Shown: positions 39,670 through 49,613 of the stretch, one piece after another
How positions within the stretch are numbered: position 1 is the first letter of the stretch
Layout of the letters: the number at the start of each line of letters is the position of its first letter
NCBI GenBank assembly: GCA_022414725.1
Contig: CM039462.1
Coordinates: 92,276,261-92,340,260, forward strand
Length of the DNA: 64,000 nucleotides
Direction of reading: 5' to 3'
DNA from: Microglena sp. YARC
Lineage: Eukaryota; Chlorophyta; Chlorophyceae; Chlamydomonadales; Chlamydomonadaceae
Translations under genes and position numbers: made by a program
The notes under the pieces: model-generated
Databases searched by the model: none
What the model was told of the DNA's origin: nothing
Seen by the model: the letters and a program-made list of their open reading frames with translations, nothing else

Positions 39670-40645
39670 ATGTTGTTTTCAGCTACGAGCAGCAGCTTCT
39701 AGGCAGCTCCCAGAGCCAGCCACTGGGCTAAACCCCAAGATTTTGACAGTTCTGGACACCGGATTCAGTCAGCTTCCAGACACACTATGTTGCATTAGCT
39801 TAGGCTGAATATACAGTCAGGGTAGCTGCCTAGAAGCTGCTGCTTTCAGCTGACAAGAAAAACACCGTACGAAATGTATGCATATGGCGGAGGACCTGAG
39901 TTGGAGCACCAAGCAGGCGACTTCACGCAGTTCTCGCATCAGCCGAAATTGCGGAAAGTTATTCTTTTCAGCTATGAGCAACAGCTTCTAGGCAGCTCCT
40001 TAAGCCAGCCACTGGGCTAAGCCCCATGATTTGGGCTATGCCCCAAAATTACGGGAAGTTGTTCTTTTCAGCCACGAGCAGCAGCTTCTAGGCAGCTCCC
40101 TAAGCCAGCCCCTGGGCTAAACCCCAAGATTTTGACAGTTCTGGACACCGGATTCAGTCAGCTTCCAGACACACTATGTTGCGTTAGCTTTGGCTGAATA
40201 TACAGTCAGGGTAGCTGCCTAGAAACTGCTGCTTTCAGCTGACAAGAAAAACACCGTACGAAATGTATGCATATGGCGGAGGACCTGGGTTGGAGCACCA
40301 AGCAGGCAACTTCACGCAGTTCTCGCATCAGCCGAAATTGCGGAAAGTTATTCTTGTCGGCTATGAGCAACAGCTTCTAGGCAGCTCCCTGAGCCAGCCA
40401 CTGGGCTAAGCCCCAAGTTTTTGGCTAAGCCCCCAAATTACGGAAAGTTGTTCTTTTCAGCCACGAGCAGCAGCTTATAGACAGCTCCCTAAGCCAGCCC
40501 CTGGGCTAGACCCCAAAATTTTGACTGAATCCGTGTTCTGGACGACGGATTCAGTCAGCTTCTATACACACTATGTTGCATCAGCTGTGGCTGAATATCC
40601 AGTCAGGGGAGCTGCCTAGAAGCTGCTGCTTTCAGCTGACAAGAA
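39670..40645. mobile_element. Tandem/nested MITE cluster, AGCAGCAGCTTCTAGGCAGCT family
   Basis: At least three partial or complete copies. Left ends lie at about 39677, 39970, 40078, 40366 and 40463; right ends (AGCTGCCTAGAAGCTGCTGC) at about 39830, 40210 and 40615. Units of about 370 bp are duplicated together with flanking CATATGGCGGAGGACC sequence. They lie just downstream of LRR gene B. Confidence 0.75.
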
Positions 40646-40959
40646 AAGCACTGAACGGAATGTATGCTTATGGCTGAGGACCCCAGTTCAAGTTGCAAGA
40701 AGACAACTTCACATAGTCCTATAATCAGAACTATGCGTGACCATTCCTATTCATGTATTTGTAGAGCGGGGTGTAAAAATGGTCTACAAATCCCAGTCAT
40801 GGGTTCTAACCCGCTTAGTATGCTCCCTGGTTTCTGTGATAGGAACCAAGACATCCATTATATATCAAATGCAGGGACTTGAAATTGGAAGACGGTGAGC
40901 AGCTCAGAGTTGGTTGAAATACCATGTAACAGTCCAATTCCATTCCACTTCTCCACTTC

Positions 40960-42645
40960 TCATGAATCGTTCAGTGAAAAGGGGGGTGAATGAAATGATA
41001 TCTTCACCTGGGCTGACAAGGCTCCAGTACCTAGCGGTCCTGCCCATCTTCCATGCTCCAGATGCAGATTGCGCAGATTGGGACATACAGAAAGAGCTGT
41101 GATGTCCTGCGCTCCCTGGCTCCCAACCAGATTAAGCTTGCACAGATTGCAACACTTCGACAAGGCTGAGATATCCCTTAGGTTATTGCAGCTAGCCAGA
41201 TCTAGAGAAGACAGCTTGGAACACTTTGAAATGGCTGTGGCCGTCTTCAATGCTTTCACACGAATCAGGTTCAGTGTGCGCAGATTGGAACATGACGACA
41301 AGGCTTGGATGCTACTTGGGCAAAGGCTTCCACAGCCAGCCAGGCTCAGTGTGTGCAGATTGGTACATGCTTTCACAGCTCCAATGCCCTTGAGGTATAC
41401 GCACCAAGACAAATCCAGGGAACGCAACTCAGTTAACTTTGACAAGGCCTTGACCTGCATCAGCCTTGTACAACCAGACAGATTCAGTGCGCGCAGATTT
41501 GTACACGGTGACAAGTCTTTGATGCTTTGGATACATCTGGTATTAGACAGGTTCAGCGTGCGTATATTGGTACATGTCGACAGAGCATCGATGTTCAAAT
41601 AGTTTGAACCAGTCAAGCTTAGTGCGTGCAGATTGGTACACAATGACAAGGCTGAGATGTCCTGATTCCGTGTGCAACCATACATGTGCAGCTCGCCCAG
41701 ATTCACCAGATTCAAACACCCAAACAAGAATGCCATGTCCAGTCCCTCACAACCGTGAATAGTCAATGCGTCCAGGTTGGTACATGATGACAAGGGTGAG
41801 AGGTCCGCAAGGGTGTCATAACGGCGCACTTCCAGTGTGCTCAGGTCAGGACATGCAGACAGAATATGCAGGTATCCACTGTTCACTTTCAGTGATTGCA
41901 GGCTGGAACCCAGAGCTATATCTCCCAAGGTATGACAGCCCAACAGATCCAGCACTTGCAGACTGGAAAATCTAGACAAGGCTGAGGCGTCCTCAAGACG
42001 GTCCACATCCAAGATCAGCATGTGCAGACTGGGGGATGCTGACAGGGCCTCGATGCTTTCAAGGTACTCTGTAGATAATGTCAGCGTATGCAGTTTGCAA
42101 CAGTTAGACAGGGCTGAGATACTTCTGAATCGATTACCATCAAGGCTCAGCGTGCGCAGACTGGAGCACTGTGACAACACGTTGATATCCTCCATGTCCC
42201 CAAGAAGGCTCAGTGTGTGCAGATTGGAACAGACAGATAAGGCTGAGATGCTATGGAGCTGCTCACCATCTAAAGACAAACTCAGCTCGTTCAAAGAGGG
42301 CAGCACTGTCAAGGCGGGGATCAGTGTCAGGCCCTGAGTGCCCCTGAGATCTAGAGAACGGAATGCATTGCCAAAATCCAAGTCAGTAATTCTTGGAGCC
42401 GGCAGCCCTCCCAATCTTGCCTCTTCAAGCTTGGTCAATGCTGTCAAGGGAGGTAAGTCAACATTTTTCAGCAGCTCCTCATTTATCTCTTCTTCATGCT
42501 GGCTGTATTCAAATGTCTGTGTTACCTCAAGGGCAGTCAAGCGGGTTGGTAAATCCGAGAGGGTGAGATATGTGTGAGGATAGCACCCTCGGACTCTGTC
42601 CAGGCCGAGGCACTTGGGGAAGACTGTTAGGCTTGCGTCATATGC
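40960..42645 (-). CDS. F-box-like/LRR gene B, exon 2: leucine-rich repeat protein
   Basis: A 561-residue exon after acceptor CTCTGCAG, joined in phase 0 to exon 1 and ending with a stop at 40960. It begins AYDASLTVFPKCLGLDRVRG and then TYLTLSDLPTRLTALEVT, the same lead-in as gene A, followed by about 15 leucine-rich repeats (ALSxCxNLxxLxLxGCxxL). No internal stop, so this copy is probably functional. As in gene A, an F-box-type adaptor role is suggested only by the N-terminal segment and repeat type. Confidence 0.88.
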   Translation of the reverse strand, partial: AYDASLTVFPKCLGLDRVRGCYPHTYLTLSDLPTRLTALEVTQTFEYSQHEEEINEELLKNVDLPPLTALTKLEEARLGGLPAPRITDLDFGNAFRSLDLRGTQGLTLIPALTVLPSLNELSLSLDGEQLHSISALSVCSNLHTLSLLGDMEDINVLSQCSSLRTLSLDGNRFRSISALSNCCKLHTLTLSTEYLESIEALSASPSLHMLILDVDRLEDASALSRFSSLQVLDLLGCHTLGDIALGSSLQSLKVNSGYLHILSACPDLSTLEVRRYDTLADLSPLSSCTNLDALTIHGCEGLDMAFLFGCLNLVNLGELHMYGCTRNQDISALSLCTNLHALSLTGSNYLNIDALSTCTNIRTLNLSNTRCIQSIKDLSPCTNLRALNLSGCTRLMQVKALSKLTELRSLDLSWCVYLKGIGAVKACTNLHTLSLAGCGSLCPSSIQALSSCSNLRTLNLIRVKALKTATAISKCSKLSSLDLASCNNLRDISALSKCCNLCKLNLVGSQGAQDITALSVCPNLRNLHLEHGRWAGPLGTGALSAQVKISFHSPPFSLNDS

Positions 42646-43106
42646 CTGCAGAGGAACAGAGAAAGGAGTTAGCAGTGCTTGTTAACAGGCATGCGGTAGT
42701 TTGAAGCTGAAGAGCAAATGCAATTAGTAGAGGCTTGCCAAAGAAAGTATCCAGTTGAAATGGGCTTCCTGACTCTGGCAATTCTAATTCTGAGAACAGG
42801 AGATGGGGTGACAGAGGCGGTTGCTGACATCCTAGGGCCTGCTGAAAACAACTGTTGATAGAAAAAACGCCTCCCGGTATTGCTGAGATCAGCCCATCTG
42901 GCCAGCTGAGAATAACAGAACAACTGTTGCTAGCAAAGGACACATTTAATGCAACTAATGAGATGTAAAAAGAGTACCATTCAAGGACAACAAGAACAAT
43001 GAGCGAAAATGAGCGAACAACGCCCTAAGGGCTTGCTGACAAGGACAACAATGCGCCAGGAGCAAGTCAAATCTCAAAGCTTAGAAAGAGCTGCTCAGCT
43101 ACTTAC

Positions 43107-43373
43107 CTTCGGACTAGAATCCTCTTTCCAGGTCAAGCAGCGAGTATTGGCATCAACGGCCTCGCGAAACGATTTGCAAACAAGCCTCAACGTGCCGAGT
43201 GTCTCTGGGTCGCAGTTTAGTAGCGGCAGAACAATCGGAAGTTCCACCAACAAACCTGCAGCTGGCTCCGCTTCGATTGGGACTGGGGCGTTAGATCCCC
43301 TGGCGCTTCGTGAGCGCCCAGTCGAGGGAGCCTCTACCTTGCTGCGCTTTGGGTCAGGGTCTTTCGATCCCAA
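43107..43373 (-). CDS. F-box-like/LRR gene B, exon 1
   Basis: 89 codons from ATG 43373 to donor GTAAGT. A basic leader (MGSKDPDPKRSKVEAPSTGR) is followed by an F-box-like segment, LPIVLPLLNCDPETLGTLRL and then VCKSFREAVDANTRCLTW. Phase 0 into exon 2 across a 461-bp intron. It matches gene A exon 1 but without the stop. Confidence 0.8.
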
Positions 43374-43389
43374 GTCCCTTCTCTGAGTC

Positions 43390-44700
43390 CCCCTGTCGGC
43401 ATTCCCAGCCTGTCCGCGCTTTGCAGATGTTCGTGTCTCTCTAATATTTTGGTGCCCAGACGTGCGTGAGTGAAATGCATTCGCCCGATGAAATCGATTC
43501 AGTTAAGAAGAGAGTTTCGAGCACTTCGTGTGTTACAGCTATTTTCAGCTCTATAAGCTTTAGAAGAAAGGCGATCGCATTGGTGAGCGCGGACATGCCC
43601 GACTTTTAATAAATGTGCGTTCTCGCCAGGCTGTAGGGTGGGTATAGCAGGGGGTGAAGAATTATTTCTTCCTGCAGACCAGGGGATGTGACGATTCGAC
43701 GGGTTACAGGAGGTACAGAGCCGGGAAACCGGGGACCAGATCATGGGGTTCCAAGTTTCCGACCTGGTTTCAACGAGCCCTTCACTACAGTCAGAAGTTC
43801 TTTTTTATTCGAGGTTGGGCCGTTGGGCAAGTCCCTTTGGCCTAGTAGGCTACCCCCAGGGGCTACCCCTGGACTGTAACATTCGTTTGTGCATAGAAGG
43901 ATTAAACAATGTAACAATTCCAATTCCCCAGCTCCACCCCAGTTTCCCAAACATCTCCTTTTGGAAACCTGGTCACTTTCGTCATACATCATTGGTAGAC
44001 GTGGCACCAGGTCTTCCCAGCAATTCATTTACATTTCATTGTCATAGACAGGCCATACGTATTACCGTAAACGAATACTACAGGAACTCTGTCTTACCTT
44101 CTGCTTTCCACATGACTGTGACTACTGCAAGCTCCGGCTTGCGCAGTGGTGTCCTTAATTTCACGTCATGTGAGTGACTGCATTACACGGATGTAACAAT
44201 TTCAATTTCAATTTCAATTTACTGCTTTCCACCCAGACAGTACTGGTTACACCATACTACCATAGATGATCCAAAACAAGCCCACTCCACTTGCTGTCGC
44301 GGGGTAGTTCAAGCTCAGGCGCTGAGGGTCTGCGAAACCAAATAAAACCAACATGGTAGCTATCCTCCACTATGCACAGATGCATGCAAACGGGAGGGTC
44401 TTCCAACCATGCTCAAAATCACTGGGTACAAGCAATAAAACAGTACAGCAACAACGCATGAATTCGACTAATTTACCCATCTTGACTTCCATCTCACAGA
44501 GTTTGTGCTACCCAGGTTTACTCCGCCCGTTTTTTTACAAAGAGGATTTTCGCCTCAAAGGGTGGTTCTCCTTGAACTAGCCCTAGGCTCGTTGATGGTG
44601 GACACTAGGGGTGTTCAAGGTTAGGGTACTTGAAAACCCACGTCTCATGACCCTAAATCAATGGGGCCAAGTATATGTTCAAGTTCAAGTCTGATGAAAA
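43390..44700. other. Intergenic, no gene supported
   Basis: Upstream of LRR gene B on its strand. A minus-strand family A repeat lies at 43815-43885 (GGGCAAGTCCCTTTGGCCTA and CCCCTGGACTGTAACATTC). AATTTC repeats occur at 44194-44220, and a short CAAGCTCAGGCGC word is shared with about 38185. Confidence 0.4.
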
Positions 44701-45281
44701 AAATCTACCGGTATATGCTTGCATCATACCTCCCCCCCCCCTCCCCCCCCCCCCAAAGAAAAAACTGCTTTTGAGACGTGGAAAACCTCGTTTTGAACAC
44801 ACCTGCTGAGCAGCCGCGGCAGATAGACCATGTATTCAAACCCACATTAGCCCAATGTGAGTAATTCCAATGCGACAAATGTTTGATGTGATTAATTTCA
44901 AGTTCAAGCAATGTGATTACATAGGGTATCATGTCCCATCCAATACTAGTAAGAGCCAAAAACTTAACAACCCCTGCGGCCCATCTAAATGATTTGCCCC
45001 TCTAATAGGTCTGTTTGCTTGCAGCACTTGTTAGCTCAAGGCTGAAGGAAGCTCTGCCCCCCACACCTACATGATTGCATCTTTTGCATTTTGTGTAATG
45101 CCAAAGACGGCGAGCAGCCAAATTGCTGGCTGAGGCTAAGGAAAAAAGTTCAAGTTCTGCTCCACACACGTACATGATTGTATTCTGCGCTCAGGAGTAC
45201 CTCGCAGCAGTAAAGTTTATAAATTATAAGAATCGTTCACTCAGGGGGCCTAGAAAGGTGCTTGTGTAACGCATGTCGGAA

Positions 45282-45309
45282 TCGGGGCTTAACGGCGTGT
45301 AAGCCCCGA
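45282..45309. repeat. Perfect 10-bp stem hairpin
   Basis: TCGGGGCTTA and TAAGCCCCGA are separated by 8 bases. No following T run and no obvious gene context. Confidence 0.7.
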
Positions 45310-45441
45310 AACCATCGAAACAAGCCAAAAATGTGTTGGGGTGGGTGGGTGGGGGGGAGCGGCTTTCAGAAGTTTCCTCTGGTGAGATCTGTTAGAGGTC
45401 GAAACTTCCTTATACATTATAAGACTCACTCACTCATATTT

Positions 45442-45605
45442 AGGGACCGGCATATCATATGATGTTGACCAAAGGAGTATGATAGCATATGATATCATAC
45501 AAATTGCATCATACAATATTGTATATAAATGGCAACTTCAGCCTAGTCAGGCTGCCAGCATCATTTGATATCATATGATGAAATGATATCATATTGCCGT
45601 TCCCT
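45442..45605. mobile_element. MITE with AGGGACCGGCA termini, copy 3
   Basis: A 164-bp copy with intact ends (AGGGACCGGCATATCAT and ATATTGCCGTTCCCT) flanked by TTT and AAT, so a short T/A-rich target duplication is possible. Confidence 0.8.
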
Positions 45606-45864
45606 AATCATGTTTACCCAGACCGCCAAAAGTGAAAAGTCTGGCGGCTGATAGATAGACTATGTACTTGAACCAACCAGCTGAACAGCCACATCTGTCC
45701 ATTTACTCGATCCAGAAAAAATAGTTTACTAGATCAAGATCTTAAGGCTGATGGACCATGGTATCTAACTGGAGCTCTAATCCACACCAGGGTTGATTTT
45801 GCAGGCACCATATCCCCCCCCCCCCCCCCCCCCTCCCCCGGTACCAGTAGCTATCGTTGATGGT

Positions 45865-45925
45865 GACTTTACCCAGCTGCGGCGTACGGGAGGGTCCCCT
45901 TAACACCACACCCAGAGGGGCGTTA
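45865..45925 (-). pseudogene. Copy of a GVKGTLPYAAAG-coding segment
   Basis: Shares GCTGCGGCGTACGGGAGGGT and flanks with 46995-47040. On the minus strand both read GVKGTLPYAAAG. They may be an additional exon (or exon copies) of the TPR gene beyond its last assigned exon. Unproven. Confidence 0.4.
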
Positions 45926-46207
45926 TCCCCCCCCCCCCCCCCCCCGCTACTAGTAGCGAGCTCTGGTCCTCACCAGGGTTGTTCAGGACGCTGCACCTTG
46001 CGGCGCAGACGCAACGTGGGGAGGGACCGATGCGTAACAGATGCAGATCCAGTGGGTCAGTTATGTCGCAGAGGCAGATTTTTGAGGGTCCGTTGCATCT
46101 CAGAGGGTCTGGGTGCTTTGCAGACACAGATTTTGAAACCGGTTGCGTCTCAAGATGCATATTTTGAAACAGGCTGAAAAGGATTTAGGGGTCCCCCTGA
46201 ACAACCT

Positions 46208-46238
<31 letters not shown>

Positions 46239-46640
46239 CTTCAAGTTCAGGTAGTCCACCACCACCACCACACCACCACCACCATCATTGATGCCAGCCT
46301 GGTGCCTCCCACCTCTACCCACCACCCTGAACAACCCTGGTCCGCAAGCATCAGCAGCTCAGGGCCAGAGTGCCTGGGGTGGCTGAGGTCCTCCTCTTTG
46401 AATACATGGTTTAAATTAAAACCGTGCAATCAAATCCATTTCTAGTCTGCATGCATCAGCAGCTTTAGGCCAGAGTGCCTGGGGTGGCTGAGGTCCTCCT
46501 CTTTGAATACATGGTTTAAATTACAACCATGTAATCAAATTCATTTCTAGACTGCATGCATCAGCGGCTCAGGGCCAGAGTGCCTGGGGTGGCTGAGGTC
46601 CTCCTGCTCAAATACATGGTTTAAATTCAAACTATGCATT

Positions 46641-46690
46641 TTTTGTCTGCTATACTGCGCCAATGCATTGGCGCAGTATAGCCGACAAAA
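46641..46690. repeat. 50-bp near-perfect palindrome
   Basis: Arms 46641-46665 and 46666-46690 match at 24 of 25 positions with no spacer (centre CAATG|CATTG). It sits within one unit of the tandem repeat. Confidence 0.9.
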
Positions 46691-46859
46691 TCAAATTAAA
46701 CTCTCGTCTGCATGCATCAGCAGCTCAGCGCCAGGGTGCCTGGGGTGCCTGAGCTCCCCTGGTTTCAATACATGGTTAAATTCATAAGTCAAAATCTCAT
46801 GGTTTCAGTACATGGTTGAAATTCAAAATTCAAATTCTCAGTAGGGATAGAGGTTTTTT

Positions 46860-46950
46860 TTAGAGACCATATTTACCCATGCTGGTTCTCTTGATAAGGC
46901 TCTTGGCCCCCTTGCTGCCCCCCTCAACCTCACGCTTGTAACAAAGCGTA
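46860..46950 (-). CDS. Possible terminal exon of the TPR gene
   Basis: After an acceptor-like TTACAAG, the frame REVEGGSKGAKSLIKRTSMG and then KYGL ends at TAA (46860-46862), followed by an A-rich stretch on that strand. A compact basic tail would suit a last exon, but no donor upstream connects it with certainty. Confidence 0.3.
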
Positions 46951-47329
46951 CTACTTCTGTATTTATGGCTCCGCCTCACATAATGGTGAATTTCCCCAGC
47001 TGCGGCGTACGGGAGGGTCCCCTTAACACCACGCACCTCCATGCATTATCTTTTTTTGTGTTCTGCCTCCTCTGCCAGTAGTGTGGGTGTTGTACGGAGG
47101 TCGAGCCCATATTGGGAGCTGGTAATCAAATTCAAAAGTGGCTCAGCGCCAGGGTCCCTGGGGTGCGTGAGGTCCCCCTGTTTGAATAATGTAATACAAA
47201 TCAAATATAGTTTGCATACATAAGTGGCTCAGCGCCAGGGTGAATTTGAATTTGAATTTGAAATACATGTTTTTCCAGCCAACTCTGGGCTGCTCACCGA
47301 CTTCCAATCCAAGTCCCCCCGTGCGATAC

Positions 47330-47506
47330 TTAGCCCCACAATGACACTGGCCGAGGTCCCCCTGTCGAGAGGCTCATCTGCACATCTTGGAGCATCACAT
47401 CACACTGCACTAAAAGATCCCGGGCTCCTGGGGCAAGGCTTGAGGCCTCAGGGTTGATGATCACCTCTTGCAAATAGTTCGCCGCATCATTCAACAACAC
47501 GAAGGC
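47330..47506 (-). CDS. TPR gene exon h (last assigned exon)
   Basis: Phase 0 after an acceptor in CCCAACCCGAAG. It encodes [20 protein letters not shown] and then [20 protein letters not shown] before a less conserved-looking tail and TAA at 47330-47332. The end may instead be a splice site before the tail. Acceptor-edge copies lie upstream at 47770-47800 and 47945-47990. Confidence 0.65.
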   Translation of the reverse strand, partial: AFVLLNDAANYLQEVIINPEASSLAPGARDLLVQCDVMLQDVQMSLSTGGPRPVSLWG

Positions 47507-49579
47507 CTTCGGGTTGGGTCGGGTTGGGTTGGGTTGGGTGAAGTGGGGAGGGGAGGGGAGGGGAGGGGTTGGGTGAGGTTGGGTTGGGTTGGGTTGGGTT
47601 GGGTTGGGTTGGGTTGGGTTGGGTTGGGTTGGGTTGGGTTGGGTTGGGTTGGGTTGGGTTGGGCGGGGTTGGGTGGGAGAGTCTGTGTAAATTGGTCTGC
47701 AGCTATAAGATATATTGCAGTCTAAGTGTTAATCTCAGTGCTCTATTGGCAAGCTAGGCAGTATGTACAGCATTCAACAAAACGAAAGCCTTCATGGAGG
47801 GGTGGGATTGATTTGACCGGTTGCTTTGGTTGGTTTGGGTTGGGAGTGTGCATGCATGCATGCATGTATGTTACAGTCGACTAAACCTGCCAACGGCCAA
47901 CTGTCAACTAAATGTATAATAGTCGAGCGGCAACCCAATTGAGTAGTTTGTCGCATCATTCAACAGCATGAAGGCCTTCGTGGAGGGTTGGGTTGGGTTG
48001 GGTTGGGTTGGGTTGGGTTGGGTTGGGTTGGGTTAGGTTGGGTTGGGTTGGGTTGGGTTGGGTTGGGTTGGGTTGGGTTGGGTTGGGTTGGGTTGGGTTG
48101 GGTTGGGTTGGGTTGGGTTGGGTTGGGTTGGGTTGGGTTGGGTAGGGTAGGGTCGGGTCGGGTCGGGTCGGGTCGGGTCGGGTTGGGTTGGGTTGGGTTG
48201 GGTTGGGTTGGGTTGGGTTGGGTTGGGTTGGGTTGGGTTGGGTTGGGTTGGGTTGGGTTGGGTTGGGTTGGGTTGGGTTGGGTTGGGTGTGTGCATGCAT
48301 GCTTGTTACAGACAACTAAACCTGCCAAATGCAACCTGTAAACTAAATATATACAATCCAGCGGCAACCAAATAGGCTAAAGGGACTTGCCCAATGCTCC
48401 AGCCAAATGAACTTTTTTATGCCTGTCAAATGGGTGCCTACTTATGTTATTATGTACATGGAGTTTCTCCGCCTTTCTTTCTGCATCCTCGGTGCCTCTG
48501 GTTTGTGTAAGGGGTCCCACCAAAAGTAAAATAAAATAAATATGAGATATCTCATAACTGAAATAAAAATGAAGATAAAAATAAAGATGAAATCAAAAAT
48601 CTTTCTCACCTCGCGTGTACGATCCGGCCGACACCGGGCAAGGCCAACCATGGCCAAGGCAGCCCTGCACCAGACAGAAGAGTGGATTTAATTTAATTAA
48701 AGTAATGATAGCGCCTGGTAGGGCGTGGCACTAAGGGAGCCCCGTCTTACATTGGTAGGGAACGAGTTGCTATTTTGCCTGGGCAAAGCTACCATGGCGG
48801 TTGACAGCGACCACGAACACTAAAGCGCACCCTTAGGGATTCGAACCCCGCACCTTCATCATTTCAACGAGCTCTACCATCGAGCCATTCATCACATTTA
48901 ATCAAATTGAACTGAATTGAACTGAATTGCTGAGATGTGAATAGAAGTGGAAAGAGATGGCATGAAGTGGCAGTGAAGTGGCAGTGAAGTGAACAGAAAG
49001 ACATTGTTTCCAAAGACACTGACAGATACTGACAGTTTCCAAAGACACCGACAGTATTCCAAAGACACCGACAGGCACTGACAGGTTTCCAAAGACACTG
49101 ACAGATACTGACAGTTTCCAAAGACACCGACAGTATTCCAAAGACACCGACAGGCACTGACAGGTTTCCAAAGACACTGACAGACACTAACAGACACTGA
49201 CAGGTTTCCAAAGACACCGACAGACACTGACAGGTTTCCAAAGACACTGACAGACACTATCAGACACTGACAGGTTTGCAAAGACACTGACAGGTTGACC
49301 ATACCATACATACATACAATCCCACCTGTACTTTGCCGTGGTCATGTCTGGCTCCTCCTCTAGCACAGCCTCAAACTTATCTAGTGCAGAGCCGAAGAGC
49401 TGTGCAGCCAAGTCAGATGAGTCAGCTAGCTCCGCCCTCATACACATTGCACGGCCCCAGTTCACCTGCATACATATTTGTTTTTTTATAAACAGAGATT
49501 TTGAAAACGTCGGGTGAGTCAGGTAGCCCCGCCCTCATGCATATGGTGCATATATATATATAGGTAGCCCCGCCCTCAT

Positions 49580-49613
<34 letters not shown>

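Larger units (their letters stand above)
46340..47255. repeat. ~115-125-bp degenerate tandem repeat
   Basis: Units around GCGCCAGGGTGCCTGGGGTG with TGAATACATGGTTTAAATT spacers, at least six recognisable copies (46345-46830 and 47130-47250). They lie downstream of the TPR gene's last assigned exon and resemble its GGGGGACCTCGGCC segment, so they may be decayed exon-edge copies. Confidence 0.7.

Noticed and set aside
47956..48367. Pro-Asn-Pro-Thr-Gln and Gly-Trp-Val-Gly-Leu frames
   Set aside because: Translation of the GGGTT array.
48830..48895. Functional tRNA gene
   Set aside because: A and B boxes are present but acceptor and anticodon stems do not pair; better explained as a tRNA-derived repeat.
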